DNA of 64,000 bases from Terripilifer ovatus (GTDB taxonomy: Bacteria > Pseudomonadota > Alphaproteobacteria > Rhizobiales > Beijerinckiaceae): contig JARHVB010000086.1 in NCBI GenBank assembly GCA_029222685.1, positions 124,001 to 188,000 of the forward strand, in the 5' to 3' direction. The notes under the pieces were generated by a model that did no database searches, had not been told where the DNA came from, and saw only the letters and a list, made by a program, of their open reading frames with translations. Position numbers and translations under genes: made by a program. Shown piece by piece: positions 52,671-59,938 of this stretch (position 1 is the first letter of the stretch; the number at the start of each line of letters is the position of its first letter).

Positions 52671-53026
52671 CCAAACAAATGCCGCTGATGGCGCTTCTAG
52701 CGGCGGGCGCTTTCACATTGGGGCTCTTGGCAAGCAGGCCTGCCGCTGCTGAAAGGTACTCAGTGGTATCCTTTGGTCAGCTCGCGTGGCGTCCAAACGT
52801 GGCCTATGGGGAGGTGTCCGTTTGCCGGGCGTCGGGGATGGACACGCGGCCGGTTTGTAGCCTCTGGGGAGCGCAGACGCTGGCAGACGCTCGGCACGAA
52901 CAGGCAGGCACATCGCCTCCTCAACCCTTAGCGGCCTCAGCACCCGCGCCCCTTCAAGGCGATCAGGTTGATTTCCAGGCTATCGCAGAAGAAATGGATA
53001 GACGGGACGCTCAGGTTCGCCCGTGA
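52667..53026 (+). CDS. Small exported/membrane protein, paralogue of 49863-50075
   Basis: A 119-residue protein with an N-terminal signal or anchor (MPLMALLAAGAFTLGLLASRPAAAERY), the shared module SVVSFGQLAWRPNVAYGEVSVC with a second Cys in RPVCSLWG, and a Pro/Ala-rich tail that the shorter paralogue lacks. The ATG overlaps the integrase stop (ATGA at 52667-52670), so it is translationally coupled to the integrase. The function is unknown; phage lysis or envelope exclusion are options. Confidence 0.75.
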   Translation: MTKQMPLMALLAAGAFTLGLLASRPAAAERYSVVSFGQLAWRPNVAYGEVSVCRASGMDTRPVCSLWGAQTLADARHEQAGTSPPQPLAASAPAPLQGDQVDFQAIAEEMDRRDAQVRP

Positions 53027-53096
53027 TAACCCCGCTTAGGCGGGCATCTAGTGCAGATTTTTTTGGGAAGCGAGACTTGTTCGGTATCGATGCAGC

Positions 53097-54020
53097 ATGA
53101 CAAACCCATTGCCAATCCGAGCCAAGTTCGGCTTCTGTCCGCTCCCTCTCCGCATCACTGCGGGCTCAATAGAGATCGAACCTTATCCCGATCTTGAGGC
53201 GGCTGTAGAGGAGCTGAAAGACAGCCCGTTGGTCCACCGCGACTGGATATATCCGCCTTTGCGAGAGGCCCACCGGTTTGGCGATAATGCTGGTACGGTT
53301 CAACTGCCCTACCAAAGCCGGATTTTCGGACTCCGCAAGACCCATATTCTTACGCACCGCTCTGCAATCGAGATGGATCAATTGGAGTTTGACGTATGGG
53401 CTTTGTCTTTCCTCCTGGGCATGCGTCTTTCCACCACCGACGCCGGTTTTTTGGACGCAACTCCCATCAAGCCGCACAGTCTAGTAGACTTCCTCGTGAC
53501 GGGACGCGATCTCTGTCTATCGCTGGAATGTGCGGATAGGTTTTGGGTGGACAACTATACCAATCTCGACCGGGTTAAGGTCGTATGCTCGGCGATCCAC
53601 TCGCTGTTCCTTGCGCAGCGGCCCCAGCATCTCCAGTTTGAAAGCTTTATGTATCTCTACACGGCAATTGATGCCTGCTACGCGCTGGCCGCCATGCTGC
53701 GGCCCCATTGCCGCGTCGGCCATTCGGACAGGATAGCGTGGATGTGCACCGAGTTTCAGATTGACTGCCCGCGATGGGCAAAGAGATCAGGGACCGAAGT
53801 GCCGGTCGCTCGCATGCGCAACCAAGCTTTTCACAAAGCGCTCTTCATAGATCAGCCCTTGGGGTTTACGGCAAGTTTTCCGCCTGCATTCCGAGGGATT
53901 GAGATGGAATTGAAGGCATTGGTTTGCCGGCTAGTAGTGGCGATGTTAGGAATCCCAGCTCCGAGTTATATAAACTCGTCAGTACACAATCCTCAAATCA
54001 GCCAGTTATCAGTCGGATGA
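53097..54020 (+). CDS. HEPN-motif protein, putative RNase toxin/defence factor
   Basis: A 307-residue protein of unknown family. The C-terminal half is helical, and residues 241-246 read R-N-Q-A-F-H inside a predicted helix (PVARMRNQAFHKALF). This fits the HEPN RNase motif R-x4-6-H with the favoured Asn after Arg. The upstream helix FESFMYLYTAIDACYALA matches the first HEPN helix in style. The N-terminal ~150 residues may sense a trigger. HEPN proteins often cut RNA in phage defence or toxin systems; here that is an inference. A small gene faces it at 54038. Confidence 0.55.
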   Translation: MTNPLPIRAKFGFCPLPLRITAGSIEIEPYPDLEAAVEELKDSPLVHRDWIYPPLREAHRFGDNAGTVQLPYQSRIFGLRKTHILTHRSAIEMDQLEFDVWALSFLLGMRLSTTDAGFLDATPIKPHSLVDFLVTGRDLCLSLECADRFWVDNYTNLDRVKVVCSAIHSLFLAQRPQHLQFESFMYLYTAIDACYALAAMLRPHCRVGHSDRIAWMCTEFQIDCPRWAKRSGTEVPVARMRNQAFHKALFIDQPLGFTASFPPAFRGIEMELKALVCRLVVAMLGIPAPSYINSSVHNPQISQLSVG

Positions 54021-54037
54021 GCCTACACGCGTCTGTC

Positions 54038-54373
54038 TTACTCCAAATCTCCAGATGCCATAAATGAGCGGCTGTGGAACCTAAGGGGCGTCTGTCGCTT
54101 CCGAGCAGATTTATCGGCGGCATTCGCGAGAAAGGCGACCGCGTCCTCTGCTTTCTCAAAACGGTGCTCGCCAAACTTTCTTGATGTGTCACTATCGACA
54201 ATATACGAAGACCGCTTGTCGCTATACCGAAGTCGAAACATGGTTCTCTCCGAATAGAGTGATAACGCTATCCTGTAAGTGCCCATAACCGTGTAGCCAA
54301 GCCGCTCAAGGTCGCTCCGATACGACGAGAAGGCCGCCCAAAGCTGCTGCTCTTCAAACGTCAGATCGCGCAT
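54038..54373 (-). CDS. Hypothetical protein
   Basis: A 111-residue charged protein with a balanced composition: FEEQQLWAAFSSYRSDLERLGYTVMGTYRIALSLYSERTMFRLRYSDKR then a helix with HRFEKAEDAVAFLANAADK. No family is recognised. It is convergent with the HEPN-motif gene and ends 17 bases from it. A partner or antitoxin role cannot be concluded from position only. Confidence 0.55.
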   Translation of the reverse strand: MRDLTFEEQQLWAAFSSYRSDLERLGYTVMGTYRIALSLYSERTMFRLRYSDKRSSYIVDSDTSRKFGEHRFEKAEDAVAFLANAADKSARKRQTPLRFHSRSFMASGDLE

Positions 54374-54470
54374 TGATGGATTGCCTCCAGAATTCTTACC
54401 GTCATTTTAGTTCTAGCGATTTTACCCGGAAATGCGAAACTGGGGCTCGTAACAGCGACGGGGGACGAGG

Positions 54471-54878
54471 ATGCCGCACAAACTTATCGGGCGGGATGGG
54501 ATCGCGGTAACAATCCCGGATGGCGGGCACGGCCTGCAAGGAGCGGATGGCCATATGGTGGCAATTCCCAAAGGCGGTCATGGGCTACAAGGACGCGATG
54601 GTCGCATGGTTGCCATCCCGGCCGGTGGGCACGGCCTCCAGGGAGCCGATGGTCGTATGGCCGCAATTCCCAAGGGCGGCCACGGGCTCCAAGGTCGGGA
54701 CGGTCGCATGGTTGCGATCCCGGCAGGAGCGCACGGCCTCCAAGGGACGGATGGTCGCATGGTGGCGATCCGAAAGGGCCATCATGGCCTTGAAGGTCCG
54801 GACGGTCGCATGGTTTCTATTGCGCCCGGAAAGTACGGGGTTGCCGACGAACGCGGAAGAATGCGCAACAAACCCTAA
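54471..54878 (+). CDS. Protein of seven 17-residue tandem repeats
   Basis: A 135-residue protein consisting almost entirely of a repeated 17-residue unit with the pattern DGRMVAIPxGGHGLQGx. Seven units follow a short MPHKLIGR leader, and the last ones (HHGLEGP, KYGVADE) drift. Units alternate in positions 9 and 17 (Lys/Arg and Ala/Ala), so the expansion was by a 34-residue block. No Cys, no signal peptide. Glycine-rich beta repeats of this length could form a beta-solenoid or beta-hairpin stack. I know no function. Confidence 0.7.
   Translation: MPHKLIGRDGIAVTIPDGGHGLQGADGHMVAIPKGGHGLQGRDGRMVAIPAGGHGLQGADGRMAAIPKGGHGLQGRDGRMVAIPAGAHGLQGTDGRMVAIRKGHHGLEGPDGRMVSIAPGKYGVADERGRMRNKP
54501..54842 (+). 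repeat. 51-bp tandem repeat array inside the repeat protein gene
   Basis: About seven copies of a 51-base unit encode the 17-residue repeat. Neighbouring copies differ by several bases, but every second copy is more alike, suggesting duplication of a 102-base unit. The array length is a multiple of three throughout. Confidence 0.8.
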
Positions 54879-54949
54879 GCGCCGGGATCGGAACCTACTC
54901 CAGGCTATCAGCTTAGCGAAAGCCGGAGCCCTCGGAAGCGACGCGCTTT

Positions 54950-55034
54950 AGCAATGCATAAATCAAGACTTTTGCATATTGACTTCGGGCCAGCGTTTCC
55001 AATATCTTCCATTATGCAAAAGATACTTGCATAA
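54950..55034. promoter_or_regulatory. Probable resolvase site with TTGCATAA half-sites
   Basis: Upstream of the serine resolvase gene a perfect 8-7-8 inverted repeat, TTATGCAA-N7-TTGCATAA, lies at 55012-55034. Further related half-sites occur at 54972-54978 (TTGCATA) and 54954-54961 (ATGCATAA). Clustered inverted half-sites next to a resolvase gene are typical of res sites and also let the protein repress its own gene. Confidence 0.5.
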
Positions 55035-55058
55035 GTTTTCGCGATTTGGAGGGTGGCA

Positions 55059-55613
55059 ATGTCGATTTACGGATATGCCCGCGTCTCAACCGATGGCCAG
55101 ACACTCGATGCCCAGCGGGCTGCTCTCAAGGCGGCCGGCGCAGAGCGCATCTACCAAGAGAAGGCGAGCGGTGCTCGGACAGACCGCAAAGAGCTGGCTC
55201 GCGTTCTGAAGGCCCTGGAGCCGGGCGACGTGCTGATCATCACCCGCCTAGACCGCCTTGCCCGTTCTACGCGCGACCTACTCAATGTGCTGGCGATGGT
55301 CTCAGAGAAGGGGGCCGGCTTCCGGTCCCTGGCGGACCAATGGGCGGACACAACGACACCGCACGGGCGCTTGATGCTCACTGTGCTGGGTGGTCTCGCG
55401 GAGTTTGAGCGGGAGCTGATCCGGTCGCGAACATCTGAAGGTCGGGTACGGGCGGTGGCGCGAGGGGTGCACATGGGCCGCCCTGCGAAGCTCACCCGGC
55501 ACCAGCGCGAGGAGGCGCGGAAGGCGCTAGAGTCAGGTGATGCAACCCAAGCAGACCTCGCGCGGCGATTCAACGTCAGTCAGGCCACTATCTCAAGGCT
55601 CGCAACGCAGTAA
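55059..55613 (+). CDS. Serine recombinase (resolvase/invertase family)
   Basis: A 184-residue small serine recombinase. The N-terminal catalytic domain has YGYARVSTDGQ with the nucleophilic Ser and the Arg residues LDRLARS; the E helix runs through LMLTVLGGLAEFERELIRSRTSEG. The C-terminal helix-turn-helix is ATQADLARRFNVSQATISRL. GGAGGG precedes the ATG at 55059; a GTG at 55053 is a less likely start. It overlaps the convergent HNH gene by 21 bases. It may resolve or invert element DNA at the sites upstream. Confidence 0.92.
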   Translation: MSIYGYARVSTDGQTLDAQRAALKAAGAERIYQEKASGARTDRKELARVLKALEPGDVLIITRLDRLARSTRDLLNVLAMVSEKGAGFRSLADQWADTTTPHGRLMLTVLGGLAEFERELIRSRTSEGRVRAVARGVHMGRPAKLTRHQREEARKALESGDATQADLARRFNVSQATISRLATQ

Positions 55614-56426
55614 ATCGCTTGGATATTCACCAATCACGACCAGATAGCGCGGCATACCAGATATATGACTATAGAGCCGAATGTCAGCGACGAGATAACG
55701 TTTTCCATCGGGCGATACCTCGTCCTTTAAGAACATTGCGAATAGCTCGTCGGTGCGAGGAGGCTTTTCTTCATAGGTGCCTCCGACATAATGCCAAGCG
55801 TGCTTCAGATCGTCGCCGAGAATCAGTGGAAGCAATAGCGGTCTAACCGACTGGATTTTGCCTTCCGCCACCGCAAATGAATGGGCAATTTTCGCAAGCA
55901 TGCGCATGAGATTCAGTGCGCTGGCATCTTTCCTAATAGGTGGCAGTGAAATGGTCCCCCCTTGAAACCACTCAGGTGGTAGCTCCCAATTAAGCCCCTC
56001 AATCCCTCCGCCCGCCATTCCGCAACCGATGATATCGTCAAGAAGCGGCTGTCCATCTAAAATTCTCGGGCGGAAAAACGTGTAGGTGAAGATGATCCCA
56101 GGATAGTCTTTGGGATCGACAGTGACATACTGGAGTTTGCCGTTCAGCTCGGTAACATAGGTTACTTTGTCGGGGTCCCGCTTCTTTTTCGAGGGTATTC
56201 CAAGTTGCTTTCTCACAACATGAAAAATGCCCTTTAAGATGGGGGTTTCGAACTGATTGGTGATCCGCTCACACTTCTTGCAGCTTGCCTCGGGTAAAAT
56301 CAGCCGGCCGCCAAGGCCATCGGGTATTATATGCTCATCGCCGAAGCGGCGCGTGCTACCGGGAGCATACTCTTCAGCTCCGCAATAAATGCATTTCCCA
56401 ACGGCCGGGTATTTCTTTGCTTGCAT
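55593..56426 (-). CDS. HNH endonuclease family protein
   Basis: A 277-residue protein with an N-terminal HNH zinc-finger nuclease domain: CIYCG near residues 12-16, DEHIIPDGLGG with the catalytic His, and CKKC near residue 50. The rest (LQYVTVDPKDYPGIIFTYTFF ... LRCEP) is a long accessory region I do not recognise. HNH proteins of islands are nicking or restriction enzymes. It stands between the resolvase and the tRNA-proximal integrase and could be defence cargo. Confidence 0.82.
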   Translation of the reverse strand: MQAKKYPAVGKCIYCGAEEYAPGSTRRFGDEHIIPDGLGGRLILPEASCKKCERITNQFETPILKGIFHVVRKQLGIPSKKKRDPDKVTYVTELNGKLQYVTVDPKDYPGIIFTYTFFRPRILDGQPLLDDIIGCGMAGGGIEGLNWELPPEWFQGGTISLPPIRKDASALNLMRMLAKIAHSFAVAEGKIQSVRPLLLPLILGDDLKHAWHYVGGTYEEKPPRTDELFAMFLKDEVSPDGKRYLVADIRLYSHISGMPRYLVVIGEYPSDLLRCEP

Positions 56427-56593
56427 AGCGCGGCTTACTCCAAGCTCTTTCGCTCATGGCATGTAGTCAAACAAGAAACTCTTGCCTAGCGGCCGACCTC
56501 CGAATTCCTATCAGGGAGACTTGGAGGGGCCATGGGGGAAACTCCTAGAGTTGGCACGTAAAGGTGACCTCTCGCATGGGTGACCCATTTTTC

Positions 56594-58264
56594 TTACGGC
56601 CCCCTCCCGTCGATCTCGAAGCGCGGGAACCGCTCGAAGGCCTTCACCTGTGCAGCGATAGACACATCACCGTAGTCACCACCAACAGACGCAGGTACAT
56701 GGCCGCAAATGCCATCCAACACGCTGTCCGCAATACCGACCTCACGACCGATTGTCTTGAACGTATGCCGCCAGCCGTGATTGGGGCGGATGCGGGGATC
56801 GGTCATGACCTCGCGAACAAACTCCGTTACGCGATTCTTCACGCTCCGCCAGACCCCCCGCATGCCTGCGTCTTGAGAGACAGATATGAACAGATATCCC
56901 GGCGGCGACTGGCTCACAAAGTCGAGGAAGCCTTGCTCGATAAGGTGGGCGTGAAGGACTACCTCGCGAGACTCCTTGTCTTTGACGGTCCCCGCCTCAG
57001 GAGTGATGTTCAACACCCAGTGGCCGCGTTGTGTGAGGTCTTCCTTGCGGAGCTGCACCATCTCACCCAAGCGGGCACCAGTATAGGCGCATAGCCATGG
57101 CACCCAGCGCTTGGCGGCTGCGACCTTTGCGCTTTCCTGCCGAGGCCGCACGTATCCTGAAGCATGGCTCAATATCGCTCGGGCCTCCGCATCCGTGAAA
57201 CCTTTCGGTCGGGTTCGCGCCGACCTTTGGGCTTGCACCTTGATGCCCACCGCAGGGTTACTCGCCATGCGCCGATTGCTTACTGCCCAACTGAAGACAG
57301 ACCGCAGGCCGGGCATATCGCCATCGGCGACCGTCTTTGTGCTGACGCCTTGGGCGAGGCGATGATCCTTGAAGCGGATGACATCCTCGGGTGTCACACG
57401 CGAGGCGTCGTCATGACCGAGAAAAGTAACCAAGCGGGCCACGGTGTTGCGATAGCTCTCATAGGTGCTGAGGGAGCGGCCTGCGATTTTGGCCTCCGCC
57501 CACCAATCTTCTACCAACTTCGTCAGGGACTGCTTTCCGCGCGGTGTCGGCTTCGCGGCGGATGCGCGGCTCGGCTCCGCAGGGCTCTCAAAGTCTGGGA
57601 ACCGCGCGGCCTTGGTGTCAGGCGCATAGTCACCCCCGGCATTCCGCTGCCGGCCCTCGAAGGCATCGCGCAAGGCAGACGCAAAGGCCTTAAGCAGCAG
57701 CACGCGGCTATTGGCATCGACGCGGCGGATACCTTCCTTTAGGAGCTGATGGTCGATGATGGGGCCGAATGTCCGCTCCAAGGCCCCCAGGTCGTCGGCT
57801 GTCTCGTTGAGGCCGGCAAGAGCGGCGGCCCAATACGCGGGCTCGTCATCCTCCGATCCGCCGACGCGCTCAAACTTGCCGGTCTCTTTGCTGTACTCCA
57901 CTGCAAGGGTTCGCTCCCGACCTTCGCCCTCAGCCCAGGCGCGGTACAGGCGGCCCGCTAGCGCGGTGGCCTGCCGGAAGGTAAGCGGCAGGGGGGCGTC
58001 CTGGCGCAGGGCCGCCCAGACCGACTCCAGGTAAGCCGCGATGGTCGCTTGCCGTATCTTCGCCTCGGCTGGGTCGGCGGTGCGGAGCGAGACCTTGATG
58101 ACGCGGGCCGCTGCGGAGACCACGATTTGCACGGTCTCAGCGCCCACCGGAATGGCCAGCTTAAGACCGGTCGCGCGGGCCTTCACATCGGCCGGGATGC
58201 GCTGGGTGAAGTACGGGATTCGGGAGTCTTTACGTCGCATCGGACGGACCAACCGGAAGAGCAT
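56594..58264 (-). CDS. Tyrosine site-specific integrase (tRNA-proximal)
   Basis: A 556-residue integrase with the long N-terminal region of the DUF6538 type (RIPYFTQRIPADVKAR) often seen in alphaproteobacterial islands. A core-binding domain follows (SLTKLVEDWWAEAK...STYESYRNTVARL). The catalytic domain has TGARLGEMVQL (Arg), HGWRHTFKTIGR (His-x-x-Arg) and the nucleophile Tyr in GDYGDVS. It lies 88 bases from tRNA-Phe and reads away from it, as is usual for the integrase that recombines at the tRNA 3' end. No directionality factor is adjacent. Confidence 0.93.
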   Translation of the reverse strand: MLFRLVRPMRRKDSRIPYFTQRIPADVKARATGLKLAIPVGAETVQIVVSAAARVIKVSLRTADPAEAKIRQATIAAYLESVWAALRQDAPLPLTFRQATALAGRLYRAWAEGEGRERTLAVEYSKETGKFERVGGSEDDEPAYWAAALAGLNETADDLGALERTFGPIIDHQLLKEGIRRVDANSRVLLLKAFASALRDAFEGRQRNAGGDYAPDTKAARFPDFESPAEPSRASAAKPTPRGKQSLTKLVEDWWAEAKIAGRSLSTYESYRNTVARLVTFLGHDDASRVTPEDVIRFKDHRLAQGVSTKTVADGDMPGLRSVFSWAVSNRRMASNPAVGIKVQAQRSARTRPKGFTDAEARAILSHASGYVRPRQESAKVAAAKRWVPWLCAYTGARLGEMVQLRKEDLTQRGHWVLNITPEAGTVKDKESREVVLHAHLIEQGFLDFVSQSPPGYLFISVSQDAGMRGVWRSVKNRVTEFVREVMTDPRIRPNHGWRHTFKTIGREVGIADSVLDGICGHVPASVGGDYGDVSIAAQVKAFERFPRFEIDGRGP

Positions 58265-58351
58265 TGCTTACCACCAATGTACACCAGCTAAGCGCGGCGT
58301 AACACTCGGGATTTACTCAACCTTTTGGGAATGCTGGGGAAAGCCAGCAAA

Positions 58352-58369
58352 ATGGTGCCCAGGGGCGGA
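58352..58369. other. attR (18-bp core in the 3' end of tRNA-Phe)
   Basis: The same 18 bases as at 41190-41207. On the tRNA strand they read TCCGCCCCTGGGCACCAT, the T arm and acceptor end with CCA. Integration thus restored an intact tRNA. Confidence 0.88.
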
Positions 58370-58428
58370 ATCGAACCACCGACACTGCGATTTTCAGTCG
58401 CATGCTCTACCAACTGAGCTACCTGGGC
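58353..58428 (-). tRNA. tRNA-Phe (GAA)
   Basis: The minus strand from 58428 to 58353 folds as a 76-base cloverleaf beginning GCCCAGGTAGCTCAG, with the anticodon loop CTGAAAA (anticodon GAA, Phe), T loop GGTTCGATTCC and acceptor end CCTGGGCACCA. CCA is encoded. Its 3' end is the attachment site of the element to the left. Confidence 0.97.
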
Positions 58429-58585
58429 GTCCTGCCCGGCGTCAACGGCCGGAAGGTGCGGCCTTATAGGAAGCGGCTGGCTGCTTGTAAAGGCCGGAAT
58501 GGATTGAATTCAGGCTTTGACCCAGACATGAAAAGAAACTGTGACATCGGCCGCGGACCGGCTCTGAGGAGCCCCTGCAAACCGT

Positions 58586-58840
58586 TCAGCGCTCGTCTTC
58601 GTCGGGGATGGCGCCGTTCTCCTCGTCGTCCTCGCTCGGCTTGACGGGGATGGCGTAGGAGCCGCGCAGCCAGCGGCCGAGGTCGACGTCGGCGCAGCGG
58701 CGGGTGCAGAACGGGCGGTATTCCGGCGTCGCCGGACGGCCGCAGATGGCGCATTTGCCCAGGTCTGGGGCAGCCTCGCCAGAGGCGTCGGCAGCCATTG
58801 CGGTGAATTGGGCAGTGAATTTCGAGACGAGATCGGACAT
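58586..58840 (-). CDS. yacG: DNA gyrase inhibitor YacG-like zinc protein
   Basis: An 84-residue protein with a CAICG...FCTRRCADVDLGRW zinc finger (four Cys), the hallmark of YacG, followed by an acidic tail (SEDDEENGAIPDEDER). YacG binds the GyrB subunit and limits gyrase activity. It is next to maf and infA, a conserved block in Hyphomicrobiales, and completes the core-chromosome side of the tRNA-Phe site. Confidence 0.9.
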   Translation of the reverse strand: MSDLVSKFTAQFTAMAADASGEAAPDLGKCAICGRPATPEYRPFCTRRCADVDLGRWLRGSYAIPVKPSEDDEENGAIPDEDER

Positions 58841-58890
58841 GGTCGAACCTCCGGATTAAGCGTGCCTGTCCCTTGCGAAAACCAGGCTGT

Positions 58891-59541
58891 TCAGATGCGG
58901 TTGAGCCAGAACATATGGGCAGGATAGCCCTCGCCCGCCAGGAGGCCCATGGTTTCGTTGAGCGGCAGGCCGACGACACTGGTGTAGGAGCCGACGAGCT
59001 TGACCGGGAAGGCTCCGGCAAGGCCCTGAATGGCGTAGCCGCCGGCCTTGCCGCGCCATTCACCCGAAGCGAGATAGGCCTCCAGTTCAGGCCCCGAGAG
59101 CCGCTTGAAGCGCACGCGCGTCTCAACCAGACGGCGGCGCTCGCTGCCCTTGGGGGTGATCAGGCTGACGGCGGTCCAGACCCGGTGGGTGCGGCCGGAG
59201 AGCAGTCGCAGGCAGGCGCCGGCCTCCTCGGCCAGTTCGCATTTCGGCAGGATGCGCCGGCCGACGGCGACCACAGTGTCGGCGGCCAGGACGAAGCTGT
59301 CGGCCATGCCGTCGCGGCCGCGGGCGATCCTGGCGGCGGCCTGGGCTTTCTCGCTGGCCAGGCGCACGGCGAGCGCGCGCGGCAGTTCGCTGCGTTTCGG
59401 CGTCTCGTCGAGATCGGCGGGGATCAGCGCGTCGGGCTCAATGCCCACCTGCTGCAGCAGGGCCAGGCGGCGCGGCGAAGCTGAGGCGAGGATAAGACGG
59501 GGGCGCCAGCCGCTTTCCGATGTGCGATCCTTGGCTGCCAT
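58891..59541 (-). CDS. maf: Maf family nucleoside triphosphate pyrophosphatase
   Basis: A 216-residue Maf/HAM1-like protein. The N-terminal LILASASPRR motif, the central VLAADTVVAVG and the GKAGGYAIQGLA motif form the nucleotide pocket. It hydrolyses modified or canonical nucleoside triphosphates and may be linked to septum formation. I prefer the ATG at 59541; the frame also has one at 59550. It ends 50 bases from yacG and follows infA in the same direction. Confidence 0.92.
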   Translation of the reverse strand: MAAKDRTSESGWRPRLILASASPRRLALLQQVGIEPDALIPADLDETPKRSELPRALAVRLASEKAQAAARIARGRDGMADSFVLAADTVVAVGRRILPKCELAEEAGACLRLLSGRTHRVWTAVSLITPKGSERRRLVETRVRFKRLSGPELEAYLASGEWRGKAGGYAIQGLAGAFPVKLVGSYTSVVGLPLNETMGLLAGEGYPAHMFWLNRI

Positions 59542-59555
59542 CAGCGGCAATTCGC

Positions 59556-59774
59556 CTATTTGAAGCGGTAGGTGATGCGGCCCTTGGTCAAATCGTAGGG
59601 CGTCATTTCAACGAGCACTTTGTCGCCCGTGAGCACGCGAATGCGATTCTTGCGCATCTTGCCGGCGGTGTGCGCAATGATTTCGTGCTCGTTCTCAAGC
59701 TTGACGCGAAACGTCGCGTTGGGCAGGAGTTCGGTCACAAAACCGGGGAATTCCAGGAGTTCTTCCTTCGCCAT
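59556..59774 (-). CDS. infA: Translation initiation factor IF-1
   Basis: A 72-residue OB-fold protein starting MAKEELLEFPG, with HTAGKMRKNRIRVLTGD and YDLTKGRITYRFK, matching alphaproteobacterial IF-1 over its full length. It binds the ribosomal A site during initiation. The gene lies 14 bases before the maf start at 59541. Confidence 0.97.
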   Translation of the reverse strand: MAKEELLEFPGFVTELLPNATFRVKLENEHEIIAHTAGKMRKNRIRVLTGDKVLVEMTPYDLTKGRITYRFK

Positions 59775-59938
59775 AAAACCTCATCCAATACCGGCGCGAG
59801 AACGCGCCAAAATGTCCATTTGCGTAAATTTGCGCGGAAACTACTGCAAGCTCCGCCATTTGTGAACTGTGCGGAGCGTCATATGCTGGAAATAATGTCA
59901 GGTTGCGGCGCAAACAAGCGCATTCTTCTTTTGTGAAG

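Larger units (their letters stand above)
41190..58369. mobile_element. 17.2-kb integrative element in tRNA-Phe
   Basis: The element is bounded by an 18-base direct repeat (ATGGTGCCCAGGGGCGGA at 41190-41207 and 58352-58369); the right copy is the 3' end of tRNA-Phe. A tyrosine integrase lies next to the tRNA. Inside are a second integrase, an AlpA-like excisionase, a resolvase, an HNH nuclease, a polymerase-like operon, a tail fibre, and Abi-alpha and HEPN proteins. No capsid, terminase, conjugation or partition genes are visible. It is best described as a phage-derived or phage-satellite-like genomic island. Confidence 0.85.

Noticed and set aside
54501..54842. CRISPR-like array
   Set aside because: The 51-base units are contiguous, in frame and coding, without unique spacers; this is a protein repeat.
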